Part shown: positions 6,092 to 8,097 of the stretch, piece by piece
How positions within the stretch are numbered: the first letter of the stretch is position 1
How the letters are laid out: each line of letters starts with the position of its first letter
Source of the DNA: Clostridiales bacterium
GTDB taxonomy: Bacteria > Bacillota > Clostridia > Oscillospirales > Ruminococcaceae
Length of the DNA stretch: 8,097 nucleotides
Direction: 5' to 3'
NCBI GenBank assembly: GCA_012800685.1
Contig: JAAZIT010000428.1
Coordinates: 1-8,097, forward strand
Position numbers and translations under genes: made by a program
The notes under the pieces: generated by a model
Databases searched by the model: none
Seen by the model: only the letters and a program-made list of their open reading frames with translations
Told to the model about the DNA's origin: nothing

Positions 6092-8005
6092 TTATTTATC
6101 TTCTTTTCTTTTTTTGGTAACCAAAAGTGCTGCTGCTGAAATTGCTAAGCCAAGTGTTGCACATGTTGCAATACCGGTGCCTGGAGCTTTATCGTTACCA
6201 GCATTTGTACCAGATTTTGAATCTGTCTTTGAATCTGATTTTGAATCTGTCTTTGAATCTGATTTAGAATCTGCCTTTGAATCTGAATCGCCAGATTGTG
6301 AGTCTGAATCGCCTGGTTTTGAATCTGAATCACCTGGTTTTGGATCCGGCTCTATTGGCTCACCGTTAAGTGTTAAAAGCTGAATCAGACAATGGTTATT
6401 GTTCTGAAGTCCCCATGATAAGAATGAGAAAGAGTCTAAATCATCACCGATATCAGCGAGTTTTACAAACTCATCATAAGTCATTTCAACCGTTACTAAT
6501 ACACCTTTTCCACCTGAAGATAATGCTGGATTACCACTAGCTTGTAACCAAGCATCGCCTTTTTTACCTGCTAGACCAATTACACCCCAGCCCTCATCTT
6601 GACTTGCTGTAAATGTGAAACGAATTTTTGCACCCTCAATACCTTTTCCTAAATCCTCTGGTGCGATATCTATCGTTGTACCTCCACCTGTGGTTAGTGC
6701 GCCATCAAATACGTCTACCATGTCATAACCCTTAGGTGCGTTTTGTTTGCGAGTTATTACTACTGTATATGTCTTTGTTAATTCACCATCTTTGGATGTT
6801 GCTAAAAGATATGCTGTATTTTGACCGTCTTCTAGGCTCATCTTATTATTTGCTATAACTTTTGTACAATCACTATCTGAGTATAATTTATATGTTCCGC
6901 CGTCATTAACGTTTACGTTAACTGTGTATGAATCTACATCATTAGCAACTTTATCGCTAAGCTGTCTTCCTGAAAGCGATAATGTTGAATCCTCTGGTAC
7001 TGTTATTTCTACTTCTGGGCTTGGTTCGGTTGCACCTGTTATTTCGATTGAAAAAATTTCTTGTGGACTAACAGTACTTTTTAAAAATATAAAATCTTCA
7101 ATTTCTTCTAAATCTGTTGTTTTATCATGTATTAAATCAAGAAATTCATCATATGTGTATGAAACACTTATTTGTTTACCTCTCTCCCAGCCGTCTACCT
7201 TAGTATTAGGAATACCAATCTTAGCACCACCACCGACAGTTGGTTGTAGCACTGCCTGTGGTTTACCATCTACATATTTTCTTGGACAAGCTCGTATAGC
7301 ACCAGTTCCCGTTGTATCGCTAGGTGTTAGAGTGAAGGTGATTGTCGGATTACCTCTTCCTTTACCTAATTCCTTTGCTGTAAAAATCACTCCCTCTGAT
7401 CCTGTCACCAAAGAACTATCATATGCTACTGGATTTACACCATAATAAAGGTATTTATTATAATCTGGTTTTTGTGCAGGGGTTATTACCTCGACCTTAA
7501 CACTATTATCTTTAAGATACTTTGTACCTCTAATAGCTAACTTGATCATATCACTCTTAGATGGTGTATCTTTTACACCAGTTGTGGCGGAGGTATGAAC
7601 TGCACCTGCAAGATACTCATATAAACTGAATTCAACTGTTTGTGCCTTGCCTTCTTCACTTGTACCTGAACCTTTAAAGGATTTAGGAGATATATTTGTT
7701 GTACCAGTACCATCAAGCTTATTTGCTATTCCATTAAAATATACAACAGTATTATTTGTTTTTGGGTTTAAGGTTTCGCTAAACGTTATTCTTATTCGCT
7801 CACCATTAACCCCCAAATTTAATTTAGGGTCATCTAATTCCATATAATATATTGCTTCTGCTCCAATATCTCCCTCATATAGAAGCACTGTCGTATCACC
7901 GCCTTCGGCTGAGGCTCGTATGGCTTTGTCAATATTAGCACCTGAAAATACGCCAAAAGCCATTACTCCCGATATGGCAGTTGCAAGTATTTTTTTAAGT
8001 TTCAT
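6092..8005 (-). CDS. Secreted multi-domain surface protein with sortase-like C-terminal signal
   Basis: I start this 637-residue protein at ATG 8005-8003, six bases after AGGAGG; the in-frame ATG at 8020 overlaps that ribosome site and would add MRRKN. Order: signal peptide (KLKK, then a hydrophobic core, probable cleavage after ASA at 31-33); module 1 (about 39-176); module 2 (184-325); a cadherin-like beta-sandwich domain (about 330-420, ending TKTYTVVITR); module 3 (429-548); an Asp/Ser/Lys-rich stalk (552-600); APGTG (607-611), a hydrophobic span and KKRKEDK. The three modules share a pattern: LGKG, an I-x-FT strand, then TYDEF or LYEY. I do not recognise the module family; carbohydrate- or ligand-binding is possible but unproven. 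The tail suggests covalent wall attachment by a sortase accepting a variant motif, or simple membrane anchoring. The gene stands alone, with its own promoter and terminator. No enzyme motif is seen. Confidence 0.85.
   Translation of the reverse strand: MKLKKILATAISGVMAFGVFSGANIDKAIRASAEGGDTTVLLYEGDIGAEAIYYMELDDPKLNLGVNGERIRITFSETLNPKTNNTVVYFNGIANKLDGTGTTNISPKSFKGSGTSEEGKAQTVEFSLYEYLAGAVHTSATTGVKDTPSKSDMIKLAIRGTKYLKDNSVKVEVITPAQKPDYNKYLYYGVNPVAYDSSLVTGSEGVIFTAKELGKGRGNPTITFTLTPSDTTGTGAIRACPRKYVDGKPQAVLQPTVGGGAKIGIPNTKVDGWERGKQISVSYTYDEFLDLIHDKTTDLEEIEDFIFLKSTVSPQEIFSIEITGATEPSPEVEITVPEDSTLSLSGRQLSDKVANDVDSYTVNVNVNDGGTYKLYSDSDCTKVIANNKMSLEDGQNTAYLLATSKDGELTKTYTVVITRKQNAPKGYDMVDVFDGALTTGGGTTIDIAPEDLGKGIEGAKIRFTFTASQDEGWGVIGLAGKKGDAWLQASGNPALSSGGKGVLVTVEMTYDEFVKLADIGDDLDSFSFLSWGLQNNNHCLIQLLTLNGEPIEPDPKPGDSDSKPGDSDSQSGDSDSKADSKSDSKTDSKSDSKTDSKSGTNAGNDKAPGTGIATCATLGLAISAAALLVTKKRKEDK
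6173..6187 (-). other. Codons for the APGTG sorting-like motif
   Basis: These five codons encode APGTG (residues 607-611), followed by about 19 mostly hydrophobic residues and KKRKEDK at the C-terminus. The layout is that of an LPXTG-type wall sorting signal, with Ala replacing the usual first residue and Gly in the variable place. Confidence 0.6.
6213..6284. repeat. 24-bp tandem repeat, three copies, in the surface-protein stalk
   Basis: Units 6213-6236 and 6237-6260 are identical; 6261-6284 differs at two positions. Each 24-base unit is itself two related 12-base halves. On the coding (-) strand they specify repeated DSK(T/S/A) tetrapeptides. The unit length is a multiple of three, so copy changes by slippage or recombination would lengthen or shorten the stalk without breaking the frame. 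Confidence 0.92.
6285..6344. repeat. 21-bp degenerate tandem repeat encoding PGDSDSK-type heptads
   Basis: Units 6285-6305, 6306-6326 and the partial 6327-6344 abut the 24-base array. The coding strand gives (P/S)GDSDS(K/Q) heptads. The first unit is the most diverged. Together with the 24-base repeats it forms an extended, acidic, serine-rich stalk between the last folded module and the anchor. Confidence 0.85.
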
Positions 8006-8016
8006 ATTTTTCCTCC
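8006..8016 (-). promoter_or_regulatory. Ribosome binding site that fixes the surface-protein start
   Basis: On the - strand AGGAGG (complement of 8012-8017, allowing for the adjoining G) is followed by AAAAAT and ATG at 8005. The alternative ATG at 8020-8018 overlaps the site itself, so only the downstream start is properly placed. Confidence 0.8.
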
Positions 8017-8056
8017 TCATTCTAGTTTAATTATGAGATAACTTCTTAACAAATTA

Positions 8057-8085
8057 ATTATAAAATTAATAAAATAATAAAGCAA
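8057..8085 (-). promoter_or_regulatory. Probable promoter of the surface-protein gene
   Basis: On the - strand TTGCTT (complement of 8080-8085), a 17-base spacer and TATAAT (complement of 8057-8062) form a promoter with a perfect -10 and a weak -35. The leader would be about 45 bases. The surrounding 8041-8097 is almost pure A/T, so spurious boxes are easy to find, but the spacing and position fit well. No gene is seen in 8021-8097. Confidence 0.55.
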
Positions 8086-8097
8086 TAAAATAATAAA

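Noticed and set aside
6213..6344. Possible CRISPR-like array
   Set aside because: The units are contiguous tandem repeats with no spacers, lie inside a coding frame and encode a low-complexity stalk.
6039..6383. Plus-strand ORF rich in FESD repeats opposite the surface-protein gene
   Set aside because: It is the reverse reading of the Asp/Ser/Lys tandem repeats and the terminator; it has no ribosome site and starts within a terminator stem. The frames at 6924-7445 and 7647-7847 are likewise shadows.
8051..8068. 18-base exact match to 3957-3974 near both promoters
   Set aside because: The shared string consists only of A and T in two AT-rich promoter regions, so chance is adequate; I do not claim a common operator from it alone.

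Overview
The window is AT-rich DNA (by eye roughly one-third G+C) from a low-GC Gram-positive bacterium, most likely of the class Clostridia. Supporting signs are strong AGGAGG-type ribosome binding sites, near-consensus sigma-A promoters with 17-base spacers, U-tailed hairpin terminators, a long extracellular protein with a sortase-like C-terminus, and the flavor of its CPBP and TadA proteins. A Ruminococcus-like (Oscillospiraceae) host is a guess from overall protein style, not a demonstrated assignment. No phage, insertion sequence, CRISPR array, tRNA or rRNA is visible.

Region 1 (1-3920) is a complete three-gene operon on the + strand. A perfect consensus promoter (TTGACA, 17 bases, TATAAT) at 15-43 drives a GtrA-family membrane protein, an FAD-dependent oxidoreductase of the protoporphyrinogen oxidase / UDP-galactopyranose mutase fold class, and a large multi-pass GT-C (family 39-like) glycosyltransferase, closed by a strong terminator at 3884-3920. 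Together these look like a lipid-linked sugar pathway: the flavoenzyme may alter a sugar or lipid-sugar, the GtrA protein may help move the polyprenyl-phosphate sugar across the membrane, and the GT-C enzyme may transfer it outside the cell.

Region 2 (3921-5870) is a two-gene operon on the + strand: a CPBP-family (CAAX protease-like) membrane protein that has lost its catalytic motif residues, followed with a 4-base overlap by tadA, the tRNA adenosine deaminase. It has two candidate promoters (3923-3951 and an extended -10 at 4098-4106) and ends in a bidirectional hairpin at 5838-5870.

Region 3 (5871-6009) is a small unexplained stretch between convergent terminators. It holds a 50-codon ORF whose AGGAGG site sits inside the terminator hairpin, and a two-step inverted repeat.

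Region 4 (6010-8097) is a monocistronic gene on the - strand for a 637-residue secreted, probably wall-anchored protein: signal peptide, three related but divergent beta-rich modules with a cadherin-like domain between the second and third, an Asp/Ser/Lys repeat stalk, and a C-terminal APGTG-hydrophobic-KKRK sorting-like signal. Its own promoter lies at 8057-8085 and its terminator at 6008-6044.

The points most worth following up are the catalytically degenerate CPBP protein coupled to tadA, the GtrA-flavoenzyme-GT-C operon (which parallels in architecture the mycobacterial decaprenyl-phospho-arabinose locus), the uncharacterised triple module of the surface protein, and the 5871-6009 segment.
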